The notes: generated by a model from the letters alone, not told the origin. 50,524 nucleotides of DNA from Paraktedonobacter sp035294465 (GCA_035294465.1 DATGKW010000030.1:1-50524), one strand, 5' to 3'. Counted from the stretch's first letter, positions 8,377 to 17,746 are shown. A program made the numbers and translations.

Positions 8377-9285
8377 ATGAAAACAGTAGATCAGCAGATA
8401 ATGAAAAGTGAGCTGGTTCCGGTGCGGCAAACTATCTCTAGTTATGTCAATCTGATGAAGCCGCATGTAACGGTTCTGCTGCTTGGCGTGACCGTCGCGA
8501 CCATGGCGATTGCCAGAGAGGGGTTGCCCGACCTGAAGCTTGTCCTGGCTACTTTGATCGGTGGCGCAATGGCAGCGGGTAGCGCGAACTGTATCAACTG
8601 CTATATTGATCGCGATATCGACCAGGTCATGACGCGCACGCAGCGCCGTTCGCTGCCGGCTGGCAAGGTGCAGCCGGTCCAGGCATTGATTTTTGGCCTG
8701 TTTCTCGGAGCAGGCTCTTTTGTCGTCTTCGCGCTCTTTGTCAACCTGCTCTGTGCCCTCCTGAGTCTCGCAGCTATTCTGTTCTACGTGTTTGTCTATA
8801 CGCTCTGGCTCAAACGCGCCTCCACACAGAATATTGTGATTGGTGGAGCGGCTGGAGCAGTTCCGGTGCTGATCGGTTGGGCTGCTGTGACTGGTACCGT
8901 CTCGCTGCCGGCTATCTGGCTCTTTGCAATTATTTTCTACTGGACGCCGCCGCATTTCTGGGCGCTCTCGTTGCTGATCGAGAAGGACTATGCGCGGGCG
9001 AAGGTGCCGATGCTGCCTGTTGTAATGGGCGAGCGCGAGACGAAGAAGCAGATCTTGCTCTATTCCCTGATCCTGCTGGCCGTGACGCTGATTCTTTTTG
9101 CGATGCAAGCTATGGGGTATTTCTATCTTGCCGGAGCTGTGATCCTGGGTGGTATACTTGTGTATATGTCCATTCGCCTGCTGCTCGATTCCACGAAAAA
9201 GTGGGCGCGTACACTCTTCTGGTATTCCAATTGTTACCTGGCGCTGATTTTTGCGGTCATGGTGCTGGATAGAGTCATTCGCTAA
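8377..9285 (+). CDS. ctaB: Heme O synthase (protoheme IX farnesyltransferase)
   Basis: UbiA-family membrane prenyltransferase that adds farnesyl to heme B, making heme O for terminal oxidases. It has 302 residues and about eight to nine membrane spans. The first Asp-rich motif NCYIDRDID (74-82) is followed by TRTQRRSLPAG. FYWTPPHFWALSLLIEKDY is the typical second conserved block. The start is ATG 8377, with a weak AAAGGA 14 bases upstream; a second ATG at 8401 is possible. The SCO gene follows 15 bases later, which supports an oxidase-assembly operon. Confidence 0.95.
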   Translation: MKTVDQQIMKSELVPVRQTISSYVNLMKPHVTVLLLGVTVATMAIAREGLPDLKLVLATLIGGAMAAGSANCINCYIDRDIDQVMTRTQRRSLPAGKVQPVQALIFGLFLGAGSFVVFALFVNLLCALLSLAAILFYVFVYTLWLKRASTQNIVIGGAAGAVPVLIGWAAVTGTVSLPAIWLFAIIFYWTPPHFWALSLLIEKDYARAKVPMLPVVMGERETKKQILLYSLILLAVTLILFAMQAMGYFYLAGAVILGGILVYMSIRLLLDSTKKWARTLFWYSNCYLALIFAVMVLDRVIR

Positions 9286-9300
9286 AGGTAAGGGAACGCG

Positions 9301-9912
9301 ATGAGAATGAGCTGGCGTTTAGCTTCACGTCTCTCGGTGATTACGCTGGCCTTGCTGGTTGTGCTCATTGTAGCGCTCTGGGGGCTGCGTAACACGAATG
9401 GGAGCGCCAACGCGAATCAATCTGGTTTGCAGGGTACCAGTCTGGATAACAAGCCCGCTCCCAACTTTCGCCTGACAGATCAGTTCGGCAAGCCAGTTTC
9501 GCTTGCGCAGTTTCGGGGCGAGCCGGTCGTTCTGACATTCATGTACACACACTGCCAGAGTGCGTGCCCTCTGACAGCAAATAAATTTCACATGGTCCAG
9601 CTCCAGCTTGGCAAACAGGCATCTCAAGTCATGATGCTGGCCGTGAGCATTGACCCCAAAGGCGATACCGAGGCCACAGCTCAGCAATTTTCTGAAGCGC
9701 ACCAGTTACGTTCAAACTGGCACTATCTGCTCGGCACTCAAGCCGAGCTGGCTCCTGTCTGGAATGCGTACAGTATCTCTGCCTCACCTTCAATGAACCA
9801 TACAACCGCGATCTATGTCATCGATAAGCAGGGAAACGAGCGCGTCTTTCTGGACAATGATTTCACTCCAGCTCAACTAACGAGCGATCTGAAGATTTTG
9901 CTGGCGGAATAG
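9301..9912 (+). CDS. SCO1/SenC-type copper chaperone
   Basis: 203 residues. An N-terminal membrane anchor (about 10-28) is followed by a thioredoxin-fold SCO domain outside the membrane. The copper ligands are complete: CQSAC with C85 and C89, and H167 in NHTTAIYVID. SCO proteins deliver copper to, or reduce, the CuA site of cytochrome c oxidase. Placement 15 bases after heme O synthase fits this. AAGGGAACGCG precedes the ATG at 9301. Confidence 0.93.
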   Translation: MRMSWRLASRLSVITLALLVVLIVALWGLRNTNGSANANQSGLQGTSLDNKPAPNFRLTDQFGKPVSLAQFRGEPVVLTFMYTHCQSACPLTANKFHMVQLQLGKQASQVMMLAVSIDPKGDTEATAQQFSEAHQLRSNWHYLLGTQAELAPVWNAYSISASPSMNHTTAIYVIDKQGNERVFLDNDFTPAQLTSDLKILLAE

Positions 9913-9975
9913 AGTCTTCTCGTCGGCTGAAGAGGAGCTGCCGGTCAAACGTGGTCTGAAGCCAGTCAGGTCGCC

Positions 9976-10004
9976 TTGTCAAATCAGTGCATTCCTGGTA
10001 TGCT
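9976..10004 (+). promoter_or_regulatory. Sigma-A-type promoter of the BON-domain gene
   Basis: TTGTCA at 9976-9981 and TATGCT at 9999-10004 are separated by exactly 17 bases, and TGG just before the -10 gives an extended element. It lies about 70 bases before the start at 10077, so the BON gene probably has its own transcript besides any read-through from the SCO gene. Confidence 0.6.
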
Positions 10005-10076
10005 TTATAAGAGAGATCTATTCCTGGGAATAGATCGCGGCAGGTCGTAAACTATTCTCGAAGGAAAGCGAGATCT

Positions 10077-10952
10077 ATGAATACTTCCCTGAAACAGACG
10101 AATGCTGCCGAGGAAGAACTGGCCGCTTCCGAGGCTGCTATTGAAGAAGAAGAGCGATTGGAAGAAGAGGAAGCGCATATTCATTTGCCGGGTCCGAGCC
10201 TGTGGCCTCTTCTTCTGAGCGGTTCTATTCTGCTGGTCTTTGCCGGGTTGGCCATGATCGGGACCGGAAATACCACCTATGACCCTGCGTGGGTTTCGGC
10301 TCTGGCTCCCTGGTTTATATTTATCGGCCTTCCCTGTGTTCTTATCGGTATTATGGGCTGGGCGCTGGAGAATCCACACGGGTCTGCTGCGCACGGCGCG
10401 CGCAAGGGTGGTCGTTACGCCACCTCTTTCGCTGAAGCAGCCATAACCGGCAAGACAACCGTTCTCGCTGAGCAGGTCCTGGATCAGGCCCAGGAGGTCC
10501 TGGACAAGAAGGTGACGATCAGCAGCACTGCCTGGAGCGCTCACCCGGTGAAGGTTTTTGTGGAGCGCGAGGGTGTAGTGCTTTCGCTCTATGGAAAGGT
10601 TGAGCTGGAGGCGCAGAAGAAGGAGATCGAAACCTCTCTGCGTCAGGTTCCCGGTGTCCTGGATGTTATGAATTTCCTGGTAGCCGAAGACGAACTGCTG
10701 AATGCCGTGAACGCGACTATTGAGAATCTGCGCGCTTCCGGGAAACTGGAAGGGGCGAGCGATATCTCTGTGCTGGTTGAAAATGGCATAGTGAGCCTGG
10801 ATGGCAAGGTTCCCGACAATGCTATGAAGTACCTGCTTGAACGCGAGATTTCCGGCATTCCTGGCGCTCGCGTGGTGATCAACCATATCGGGCTGAATAA
10901 GGATATTCCCGGCAACCTCGGCAAAACAACGAATAGAATTGCGCGTATCTAA
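10077..10952 (+). CDS. Oxidase-subunit-IV-like membrane hairpin fused to two BON domains
   Basis: 291 residues. A very acidic N-terminus (1-35) leads to HLPGPSLWPLLL at 36-47, a sequence style I know from small cytochrome c oxidase subunit IV-like proteins. Two membrane spans lie at about 42-62 and 77-97. A linker follows, then BON domain 1 (about 155-205) and BON domain 2 (about 207-275, with VLVENGIVSLDGKV). BON domains bind membranes or ligands and often accompany envelope proteins. Heme O synthase and SCO immediately upstream support an oxidase link. The BON part is confident; the subunit IV resemblance is from short motif similarity only. Confidence 0.75.
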   Translation: MNTSLKQTNAAEEELAASEAAIEEEERLEEEEAHIHLPGPSLWPLLLSGSILLVFAGLAMIGTGNTTYDPAWVSALAPWFIFIGLPCVLIGIMGWALENPHGSAAHGARKGGRYATSFAEAAITGKTTVLAEQVLDQAQEVLDKKVTISSTAWSAHPVKVFVEREGVVLSLYGKVELEAQKKEIETSLRQVPGVLDVMNFLVAEDELLNAVNATIENLRASGKLEGASDISVLVENGIVSLDGKVPDNAMKYLLEREISGIPGARVVINHIGLNKDIPGNLGKTTNRIARI

Positions 10953-10963
10953 ATGCCTGCTTG

Positions 10964-11007
10964 AAAGCAAATTGCCCGGTCAGCTTGCTGGCCGGGCAAT
11001 TTGCTTT
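10964..11007. terminator. Bidirectional hairpin terminator
   Basis: A perfect 16-bp stem, AAAGCAAATTGCCCGG at 10964-10979 and its complement at 10992-11007, encloses a 12-base loop. It lies between the convergent BON gene and ftsZ. There is no long T-run on either side, but the position and stability fit a shared terminator. Confidence 0.8.
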
Positions 11008-11048
11008 GGTAAAGCCCATAGGATCGAGCGGCGCTGCTCTCTCCTGGG

Positions 11049-12506
11049 CTACCGCTTGCGCAAGAACGCTGGAATATCAATCACATCGCCTGGGGGAGCA
11101 TTGCGATTGCCGCGCGGGATATCGAGCGCTTTGGGATCCATGCGGCGGATTGGACGCTGCGAGCGCTGATCCGCGGCGGCTGCCGGACGCTGCAACGGCT
11201 GCGCTTCCGGCTCCGGCACGGGCAGGCGCGTCGGTGCCGTTTCCTGCACTTCCTCTTCGTTTGCCAGATCGTCCCGAACTTCGTTATAGCTTGCGGCCTC
11301 CGCGTGCGCGGGAACCTGCGCGGCCGGCGGCATGGTTGGCTGGTGCGCAATTCCCCCGGCTAGCGGGTCGGCCGCCTGGCGGCCTGTGCCCATAGGCGCA
11401 GGCGTGGCCGGCAGGGGATTATACTGCCCCTGGCGCGACGGATAAACCGGCGCGTTGCCGTTACCAGCTTGCTGCGGGGCCGGCTGATAGAACATATTCC
11501 GGTTATATTCTACGCGACCCGCCTGCTGCTGGAGCATGCGCCCCCGATCCTGCTGGTCAAAGCCTGTGGCGATAACTGTGATCTTTACCCTCCCGTCGTA
11601 GGCCGGATCCTGGACCGCGCCAAAGATGATATTGGCATCGGGATGCGCGGCTTTGCTGATGATATCGGCAGCCTCGTTGACCTCGAAGAGCGTGAGATCC
11701 AGCCCCCCGGTAATATTGAAGAGCACGCCGCGCGCTCCGTTGATGTCGATATCCAGCAGCGGGCTGGAGATCGCCATGTGGGCAGCATCAATCGAGCGCG
11801 ACTCGCCGCTGGCCTCGCCGATTGCCATCAGGGCAGAACCGGCGGCCGACATGATGGTTTTCACATCGGCAAAGTCCAGGTTGATCAACCCCGGGACGGT
11901 GATCAGGTCGCTGATCCCCTGAATGCCCTGGCGCAGAACATCGTCCGCCAGGCGGAAAGCCTCTTTGAGCGGCATCTTTTTGTCAGCAACCTGCAACAGG
12001 CGATCATTTGGCACGGTGATCAGTGTGTCTACGTGCTGCTTAAGGTTCGCGATTCCTTCCTCTGCTGCCTGCTTGCGCTTATTCCCTTCAAAGGCAAAAG
12101 GCTTGGTTACAACCCCAACGGTGAGAGCGCCGACTTCGCGGGCGATCTGAGCGATGACCGGACTGGCGCCCGTCCCGGTGCCTCCACCCATGCCCGCGGT
12201 GATAAAGACCATATCCGAACCCTTCAAGCGCTCATATAGCTCTTCGGCATTCTCTTCTGCCGCCTTCGCCCCCACGCTGGGATTGCCACCCGCTCCCAGT
12301 CCACGCGTCAATTTGTCCCCTATACGAATAGAGGTTGGTGCCTCGGTGAGCAGGAGAGCCTGAGCATCGGTGTTGACCGCAATAAATTCAATGCCCATCA
12401 TATTGGCCTGAATCATGCGGTTGACTGCATTGCTCCCGCCACCGCCTACACCAATGACGCGGATCTGGGCGAAGCCCTCAACTTGATGATTTCCCAATGG
12501 TAGCAT
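11049..12506 (-). CDS. ftsZ: Cell division protein FtsZ
   Basis: 485-residue tubulin-like GTPase that forms the division ring. The nucleotide motif GGGTGTGASP and the T7 loop (NLDFADVKTIM) are intact. The globular part ends near 320. It is followed by a long Gln/Pro/Ala-rich linker (about 320-455), longer than in E. coli, and a C-terminal peptide ending DVIDIPAFLRKR, the site that binds FtsA or SepF. A strong AAAGGAGGCC ribosome site precedes ATG 12506, suiting the high FtsZ level needed. It is the last gene of the dcw operon, 159 bases after ftsA. Confidence 0.98.
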   Translation of the reverse strand: MLPLGNHQVEGFAQIRVIGVGGGGSNAVNRMIQANMMGIEFIAVNTDAQALLLTEAPTSIRIGDKLTRGLGAGGNPSVGAKAAEENAEELYERLKGSDMVFITAGMGGGTGTGASPVIAQIAREVGALTVGVVTKPFAFEGNKRKQAAEEGIANLKQHVDTLITVPNDRLLQVADKKMPLKEAFRLADDVLRQGIQGISDLITVPGLINLDFADVKTIMSAAGSALMAIGEASGESRSIDAAHMAISSPLLDIDINGARGVLFNITGGLDLTLFEVNEAADIISKAAHPDANIIFGAVQDPAYDGRVKITVIATGFDQQDRGRMLQQQAGRVEYNRNMFYQPAPQQAGNGNAPVYPSRQGQYNPLPATPAPMGTGRQAADPLAGGIAHQPTMPPAAQVPAHAEAASYNEVRDDLANEEEVQETAPTRLPVPEPEAQPLQRPAAAADQRSQRPIRRMDPKALDIPRGNRNAPPGDVIDIPAFLRKR

Positions 12507-12665
12507 TTCTGGCCTCCTTTGCCTGCTCGCAGCCGGAACCAGCTCTGATCAATCACTCGACCATCCTGACCCCTGCCCCGGACTGCGAACAAGAGATGGC
12601 AATCATGGCGGGCGTTACGCACCGCATCCCTACATAAAAATCTGCATTACAAGTTTCTCAAATTT

Positions 12666-13904
12666 TTAAGGAATAAACGCGCGCAACCAGCGACCAAAAC
12701 GCGCAACCGCGCCCCTTGCTCCTCGCTCCTCTTCTAACTCCTCGTCATCCAGCATCAGCGAGGTATGACGCAGACCCCAGAGCAGCAGGCCCACAGAGGT
12801 AGCGTAGGCCGGGCGGCTGATGGTGTCGGCCAGGCCGTGCAGACCCAGCGGCGTGCCCAGGCGCGCTGGAAGATCCAGAATCTGGCCGGCGACATCCAGG
12901 ATTCCTGGCAGCTCAGCAGTACCGCCCGTGACCACTACACCCGCCGGAAGCAACCCGTCGTAACCAGATTTGCGAATCTCTTCGTGAACCATATCGAATA
13001 GTTCTTCAACACGCGCCTGAATGATTTCAGCCAGCAGTTTGCGCGGCACCAGGTCATTGCAATCAGGCATAAAATGCGCCAGGTCGATCATGTCATCATC
13101 GGCAATCGTCGAGGGATCGCAGTGACCGTAGGTAACCTTCAATTCTTCCGCCACCCCAAAGGGCAGGCGCAGGCCGATGGCGATATCGCTGGTGATCAGG
13201 TTGCCTCCAATCGGCAGGACCACCGTTTGCCAGATTGCCCCATCTGTGAAAACCGCGATGTCTGTCGTGCCTCCGCCTATATCGACCAGTGCCACACCCA
13301 GATCAGTTTCCCCTTCGGCCAGCACGGCCTCGCTGGAAGCCAGCGGCTCCAGCACCAGGTCTTCGATCTCGACGCGTGTCTTATGGACACACTTGATCAA
13401 GTTATGGATGGATGAAACAGCACCGGTAATGATATGCGCCTCCACCTCCAGGCGGAAGCCAGACATGCCTATCGGGTTTTTAATGCCCTCCTGTCCATCG
13501 ACCACGTAGCCACGAGGAATCACGTGGATTACCTCGCGGTTGGCCGGAATAGCAATTGCCCGCGCTACCTCAATCGCCCGGCTGATATCGTTCTGGACGA
13601 TATCGCGATGAATGGGCGAGATGGCGACAAAGCCCTTGCTATTGTCGGACTCAATATGGCCGCCAGCGATGCCAACGTAGGCCGTTGTAATTGTTTTTCC
13701 AGAAAGGCGTTCAGCACGATCCAGCGCCGCTGCAATGGAAGTGACAGTTTCTTCGATGTTCACCACCACCCCACGGCGCAACCCCTGTGAAGGGCAGGTG
13801 CCAACGCCAACAATGTTCAGCTTCCCGTCGCGATCCAGTTCGCCAACAAGAACACAGATTTTTGTTGTTCCGACGTCGATTCCGACGATCACCCGCTCTT
13901 GCAC
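12666..13904 (-). CDS. ftsA: Cell division protein FtsA
   Basis: 412-residue actin-like ATPase that tethers FtsZ to the membrane. It shows GIDVGTTKICVL at the start, an SHS2/1C-type insert and phosphate-2 motif VDIGGGTTDIAVF. The end, ARFGRWLRAFIP, is a short amphipathic helix that fits the membrane-targeting sequence. The GTG start at 13904 has AGGAGCG 6-7 bases upstream. The 153-base gap from ftsQ contains a GGGTACCC palindrome near 13934 and a small ATATCC/GGATAT hairpin near 13990. Having both FtsA and FtsZ with a matching C-terminal peptide indicates the classical anchor pathway. Confidence 0.96.
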   Translation of the reverse strand: MQERVIVGIDVGTTKICVLVGELDRDGKLNIVGVGTCPSQGLRRGVVVNIEETVTSIAAALDRAERLSGKTITTAYVGIAGGHIESDNSKGFVAISPIHRDIVQNDISRAIEVARAIAIPANREVIHVIPRGYVVDGQEGIKNPIGMSGFRLEVEAHIITGAVSSIHNLIKCVHKTRVEIEDLVLEPLASSEAVLAEGETDLGVALVDIGGGTTDIAVFTDGAIWQTVVLPIGGNLITSDIAIGLRLPFGVAEELKVTYGHCDPSTIADDDMIDLAHFMPDCNDLVPRKLLAEIIQARVEELFDMVHEEIRKSGYDGLLPAGVVVTGGTAELPGILDVAGQILDLPARLGTPLGLHGLADTISRPAYATSVGLLLWGLRHTSLMLDDEELEEERGARGAVARFGRWLRAFIP

Positions 13905-14057
13905 GATACACGCTCCTATGGGCGGTTGTCTGGGTACCCCTCGTGTACCCTCGCACTACAAGCTTCGCATTACGAACCTGGCTTGATATCCTGTACGGGA
14001 TATACCTACGATGTCACAGCAAAAAGTTCCAGCATCACCTCTATATTTCTTGCATTT

Positions 14058-15230
14058 TTACGACTTTAACGTATAAGTCGGGCGAAAACCAAAACGCAGA
14101 TCAATGGTAGCAAGCTGCAAGTTCTGCTGCCGGGCCATGCCCAGGATTTGCTGCAACTCCAGCAGACGATTTGCCAGCGGATTGCTATTCGTTGCGTCTC
14201 CCAGGTATGCCTTCCAGCCACTGGCGCTGGCGATCACGTAGGAGCCGCTACCCGCCTGGTTGGCTGGCTCAGTTCCTCCCCCTGCTGGAACGCGGTCAAC
14301 GTATTGCAGAGCAAAGGGAGCGACCCCCGGAATGCCCGGCGCCTGTTCAAACACCTGCTCCGCGAAAGCAACATTCGCCGCGTTCAGGCGCGCGCCCGGA
14401 TGCATGGCGGGCGCGTGCCGTTCATCAACTACCAGCGCCAGGTGATTCGTTCCGCTCAGTTGGTTCAGTGGAGCGATCACCGTGCCGTCCTGAGCAATGC
14501 CAAAAGTGCTTGTTCCGCTCTGCCAGAGCAGAACGGGCACGCGCTCCTCAATGGTCACGATAACGGTACCGGGCGGTTGAATGTTCAGGCTGGCCGAGGC
14601 GACCAGAGGAAACGCTTCCAGGTGAGAGACCACCGCCGATGAGTTGAGCAGAAAGATATTCTGTCCCTGGATGCCCATATGGCGGATCGAATCGATTAAT
14701 GCCTGGTTTTGCGTTCCGCTGATAGTCACCTGCTGTACATGGAAGGTCGGGCTGAGCAGTGCAAAACCGATTACGCCTCCTACCACGGCCAGCAAGCCCA
14801 GAAATCCAAGCAACCTGCGCCAGAAGCTCCTGCCGCGCTGTACCTGCCTGCTGCGCGCTGGCACAGATGAACCGGCGCGCCGGGTGGGCAGTGGCTTATT
14901 CACGCGTATCTGGCCTACTGGAGCCTGGCGTCCGGTCTGCGCAAGCGTGCGCTTGACAAGCCGCCTGCGTACAGGTTGTTCGCCTCGTGGCTGGCGAAAG
15001 CGCTCCTGGCGCTCTGCCCAGGTCATGGGCTGTACCGCCTCATGGGGCAGAGTTACCCTGCGCACTCGCAGAACCTGAGCCTGGTCTTTCTCCACCTCCT
15101 GTGGCTGATCCTGCTCACGAATATCACGCTGGCTCAGCTCCCTGCGCCGAACGAGCGGGCGTGACACAGAAGCGCTTGCCCGATAGGTATAGCGCCGGAT
15201 ATCCTGCTCCTCTGGCTGTTTTCTAGTCAT
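14058..15230 (-). CDS. ftsQ: Divisome protein FtsQ/DivIB with a long cytoplasmic N-terminus
   Basis: 390 residues. Residues 1-137 are hydrophilic, Arg/Gln-rich and probably disordered. One membrane span lies at 138-160, then a POTRA domain (about 162-232, VQQVTISGTQNQALIDSI) and the FtsQ beta domain. The protein links the FtsL/DivIC and FtsWI parts of the divisome. I use ATG 15230 because GGGAG lies 10 bases upstream. It overlaps the murB stop by 8 bases, implying coupled translation. A TTG at 15275 would only extend it into murB. Confidence 0.9.
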   Translation of the reverse strand: MTRKQPEEQDIRRYTYRASASVSRPLVRRRELSQRDIREQDQPQEVEKDQAQVLRVRRVTLPHEAVQPMTWAERQERFRQPRGEQPVRRRLVKRTLAQTGRQAPVGQIRVNKPLPTRRAGSSVPARSRQVQRGRSFWRRLLGFLGLLAVVGGVIGFALLSPTFHVQQVTISGTQNQALIDSIRHMGIQGQNIFLLNSSAVVSHLEAFPLVASASLNIQPPGTVIVTIEERVPVLLWQSGTSTFGIAQDGTVIAPLNQLSGTNHLALVVDERHAPAMHPGARLNAANVAFAEQVFEQAPGIPGVAPFALQYVDRVPAGGGTEPANQAGSGSYVIASASGWKAYLGDATNSNPLANRLLELQQILGMARQQNLQLATIDLRFGFRPTYTLKS

Positions 15231-16245
15231 GGAATGAATTCTCCCACGCCCCGCGCAATTCGACCTCCAATTCAAGATCGACCTTGAATTGCTCCTTCAC
15301 GCGCCGGCGTGCTTCGGCGATCAGCGCCACGACATCGGCAGCGCTGGCCCCGCCTGAGTTTACGATAAAGTTTGCGTGGCGCTCAGAGATGCGCGCCTTC
15401 CCATGGGCTTTGCCTTTCAAACCGGCCAGTTCAATTAGACGGGCCGCGTAATCTCCCTCCGGATTCTTAAAGACCGAACCCGCGCTCTGTTGAGGCGGTT
15501 GAGTGCGTTTTCTATGCTGTTTAAACTCCTCAATTGTTGCGCGCAACGCCTGAGGATCGGCCCGGTGCAGGCGCACGCCCAGCCGCGTGATAATCTCCGC
15601 CGGCTCGATCAGTTGGTGAGGCGCGGCCAACGGCAGGCCGGCGTCGTCGAAGCAAACCCGCCTCTGCGAACGAAAGCGGCTGTGCCGGTAGCTAAGGTCA
15701 AGCTCGTCGCGTGCATAGCGCCGCACGACTGGCACGTTCTCTGCGTTGGGCCGCGCGTCTACCACGTCAACCCACTCCAGCACATCACCCAGCCTGCCAA
15801 AATGCGCACCAGCATTCGAGATCACGCCGCCGCCCAGCGTGCCGGGGATACCCGGTCCGAATTCCAGCCCACCCCAGCCCAGGTTCGCCAGTTCGTTAAG
15901 CAGGCGCGGCCAGCTTACGCCGGCTCCGGCTACCAGCAACGCCTCGCCGTTCCCCTGATCGTCTATCGTATAATCGTTCAACGCGATGCGGGCCACAACT
16001 CCACGCGCCCCGGCATCGGCGTAGAGCACATTCGTACCGTTGCCCACCAGGAGTAGAGGCCATTGCCTGGCCATGCACAGACTTACCAGGTCCAGCACCT
16101 CTTCTGACGTTTCCAGAGAGACCCACACATCAGCAGGACCGCCAACACCAAAAGTGCCGTGACGGGAGAGCGGTTCGTCGCGGCGCACTCGCCCCTGATA
16201 GCGTGGATACAACTCTTGATACACTTTTTCTGCGTCAAACGTCAT
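15223..16245 (-). CDS. murB: UDP-N-acetylenolpyruvoylglucosamine reductase MurB
   Basis: 340-residue FAD enzyme that reduces enolpyruvyl-UDP-GlcNAc to UDP-MurNAc in the cytoplasm. FAD motifs GNGTNVL (69-75) and PGTLGG are present, with YRHSRF at 186-191, the proton-donating Ser in SAGSVFK (S257) and a C-terminal Glu in LELEVELRG. It overlaps murC by 11 bases and ftsQ by 8. The presence of YRHSR suggests the type I arrangement, but I would not rest on that. Confidence 0.96.
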   Translation of the reverse strand: MTFDAEKVYQELYPRYQGRVRRDEPLSRHGTFGVGGPADVWVSLETSEEVLDLVSLCMARQWPLLLVGNGTNVLYADAGARGVVARIALNDYTIDDQGNGEALLVAGAGVSWPRLLNELANLGWGGLEFGPGIPGTLGGGVISNAGAHFGRLGDVLEWVDVVDARPNAENVPVVRRYARDELDLSYRHSRFRSQRRVCFDDAGLPLAAPHQLIEPAEIITRLGVRLHRADPQALRATIEEFKQHRKRTQPPQQSAGSVFKNPEGDYAARLIELAGLKGKAHGKARISERHANFIVNSGGASAADVVALIAEARRRVKEQFKVDLELEVELRGAWENSFHD

Positions 16246-17746
16246 GAGTGCTTTCCTCTAGATCCCGTGTTTCTTGTAATAACTCTTCGGTTGCTTGATA
16301 GATATCGCCTGCGCCCATAATGATCGCCAGATCGCCGGAGCGCAAGGTCCTCCTTAACAATTGAGCCGCTTCTTTTACGCTGCCACCGTGAAGCACTTGC
16401 GCGCCGGCTTGCACAAGGCGCGGCTGCTGCCGCAGGGCCTCCACCAGTTCGCACGCGTGGACCAGGCCGGTATCGTGCTCGCGAGCCGGATAGATATCGA
16501 CAATGATTACCTCGTCGGCTTTATCGAAAGCCGTGAGAAACTGTTTAAAAAAGGTCTTTGTGCGGCTGTACATGTGCGGCTGATAGACCGCGACCAGCCG
16601 TCGTTCGGGATAGCGTTGCCGCGCCGCGCTCAGCGTGCGAGCAATGGCTGTAGGGTGATGAGCATAGTCATCGACCAGGATCACGTCCTTTAACTCGCCC
16701 GCGAGGCGTAGCGGCCGCTCGTTGCGAATTTCAAAGCGTCGTCGTATCCCGCCAAAGCTTTCGATTGCTTCGATTGCCACAGTCGGATCGACGCCGGCAA
16801 CTGTGGCCGCGCTCAACGCTGCCAGCGCGTTCTCTATATTGTGTGCGCCGGGCAAGCGCAGGCTGATCGTTCGCTCGGCCAACCAGCAGGGCCCCTGTTT
16901 CGCCCGCACCCTGAAGCTAGTCTGGCCCTCCAACTGAAGATCGCAGGCCACGAAATCGGCCTCGATCTGGCCCTCTTCTTCAACTCCATAGGTGAGGACC
17001 TGGCCCGGCCAGTCCGCGATGCGCCGAAGCAGTTCCAGACAGCCGGGGCTATTCACGTTCAGGATCAGCGTGGGCGGAAACGGCCAGTCGCCGGTTGTAT
17101 CTATGCCGCGCACAAAATGCTCGAACGAGGCCAGATACTCGTCGTAACTGGCAAAGAATTCCGGGTGCTCGAACTCAATCGAGGTCACTACCGCCAGACG
17201 CGGGTGATAATGCCAGAAATTGTTATTGAATTCGTCAGCCTCGTTTACGAAGTAGCTGCTCTGCCCGATACGGTAATTTGCCTCGAAACGCGGCACGACT
17301 GCTCCAATCTCGCACGTCGGGTCCAGTCCGGCATCCACCAGGGCCAGAGCGAGCATAGCCGTAGTTGTGCCCTTGCCATGCACACCACTCACAGAAAGCA
17401 GGCAATAGCCCTCCAGCCATTGGCCCAGCATCTCCTGCCAGGTCATGACAGGCAAGAGCTTCTCTCGCGCCGCCAGCAGTTCAGGATTGTTCGGGTTATA
17501 AGCTACCGCCGCCGGAACATAGATCAGCGCGTCGGCCTCGTCCAGGTGCGTCGGGCTATGTCCGATCTCGATTGGTATGCCCAGCCTTTCCAGCATCTTT
17601 GTCGTCGCCGAGCTGGCCTGGTCGCAACCGCTCACCGTAGCTCCCGCCTGCATAGCCATCTGCGCTACGGCTGAGATGCCCTGGCCGCCGATGCCCATAA
17701 AGTGCAAGCGCATCTTTTTTACTTGTCGGTATCCCGTCTGCTTCAT
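16235..17746 (-). CDS. murC: UDP-N-acetylmuramate-alanine ligase MurC with an unusual P-loop
   Basis: 503 residues in the three Mur ligase domains: a Rossmann start (HFMGIGGQGISAVA), a central ATPase and a C-terminal domain with DDYAHHPTAI and QPHMYSRTKTF, both typical of MurC. It adds L-Ala to UDP-MurNAc. The ATP loop is GVHGKGTTT at 121-129, whereas MurC normally has GTHGKTTT. The residue after the Lys is Gly, as in folylpolyglutamate synthase. ATG 17746 overlaps the murG stop as ATGA. The identity is clear; the effect of the loop change is unknown. Confidence 0.94.
   Translation of the reverse strand: MKQTGYRQVKKMRLHFMGIGGQGISAVAQMAMQAGATVSGCDQASSATTKMLERLGIPIEIGHSPTHLDEADALIYVPAAVAYNPNNPELLAAREKLLPVMTWQEMLGQWLEGYCLLSVSGVHGKGTTTAMLALALVDAGLDPTCEIGAVVPRFEANYRIGQSSYFVNEADEFNNNFWHYHPRLAVVTSIEFEHPEFFASYDEYLASFEHFVRGIDTTGDWPFPPTLILNVNSPGCLELLRRIADWPGQVLTYGVEEEGQIEADFVACDLQLEGQTSFRVRAKQGPCWLAERTISLRLPGAHNIENALAALSAATVAGVDPTVAIEAIESFGGIRRRFEIRNERPLRLAGELKDVILVDDYAHHPTAIARTLSAARQRYPERRLVAVYQPHMYSRTKTFFKQFLTAFDKADEVIIVDIYPAREHDTGLVHACELVEALRQQPRLVQAGAQVLHGGSVKEAAQLLRRTLRSGDLAIIMGAGDIYQATEELLQETRDLEESTHDV

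Noticed and set aside
8194..9108. 304-residue reverse-strand frame across ctaB
   Set aside because: It is His/Gln/Arg-rich with no domain, lies opposite a clear heme O synthase and has no ribosome site; it is a GC-driven shadow. Similar long shadows lie opposite rny, the BON gene, ftsZ, murC and ftsI.
10005..10970. 321-residue reverse-strand frame across the BON gene
   Set aside because: It covers both the predicted BON promoter and the terminator stem and shows no recognisable domain, whereas the forward frame has two BON domains.
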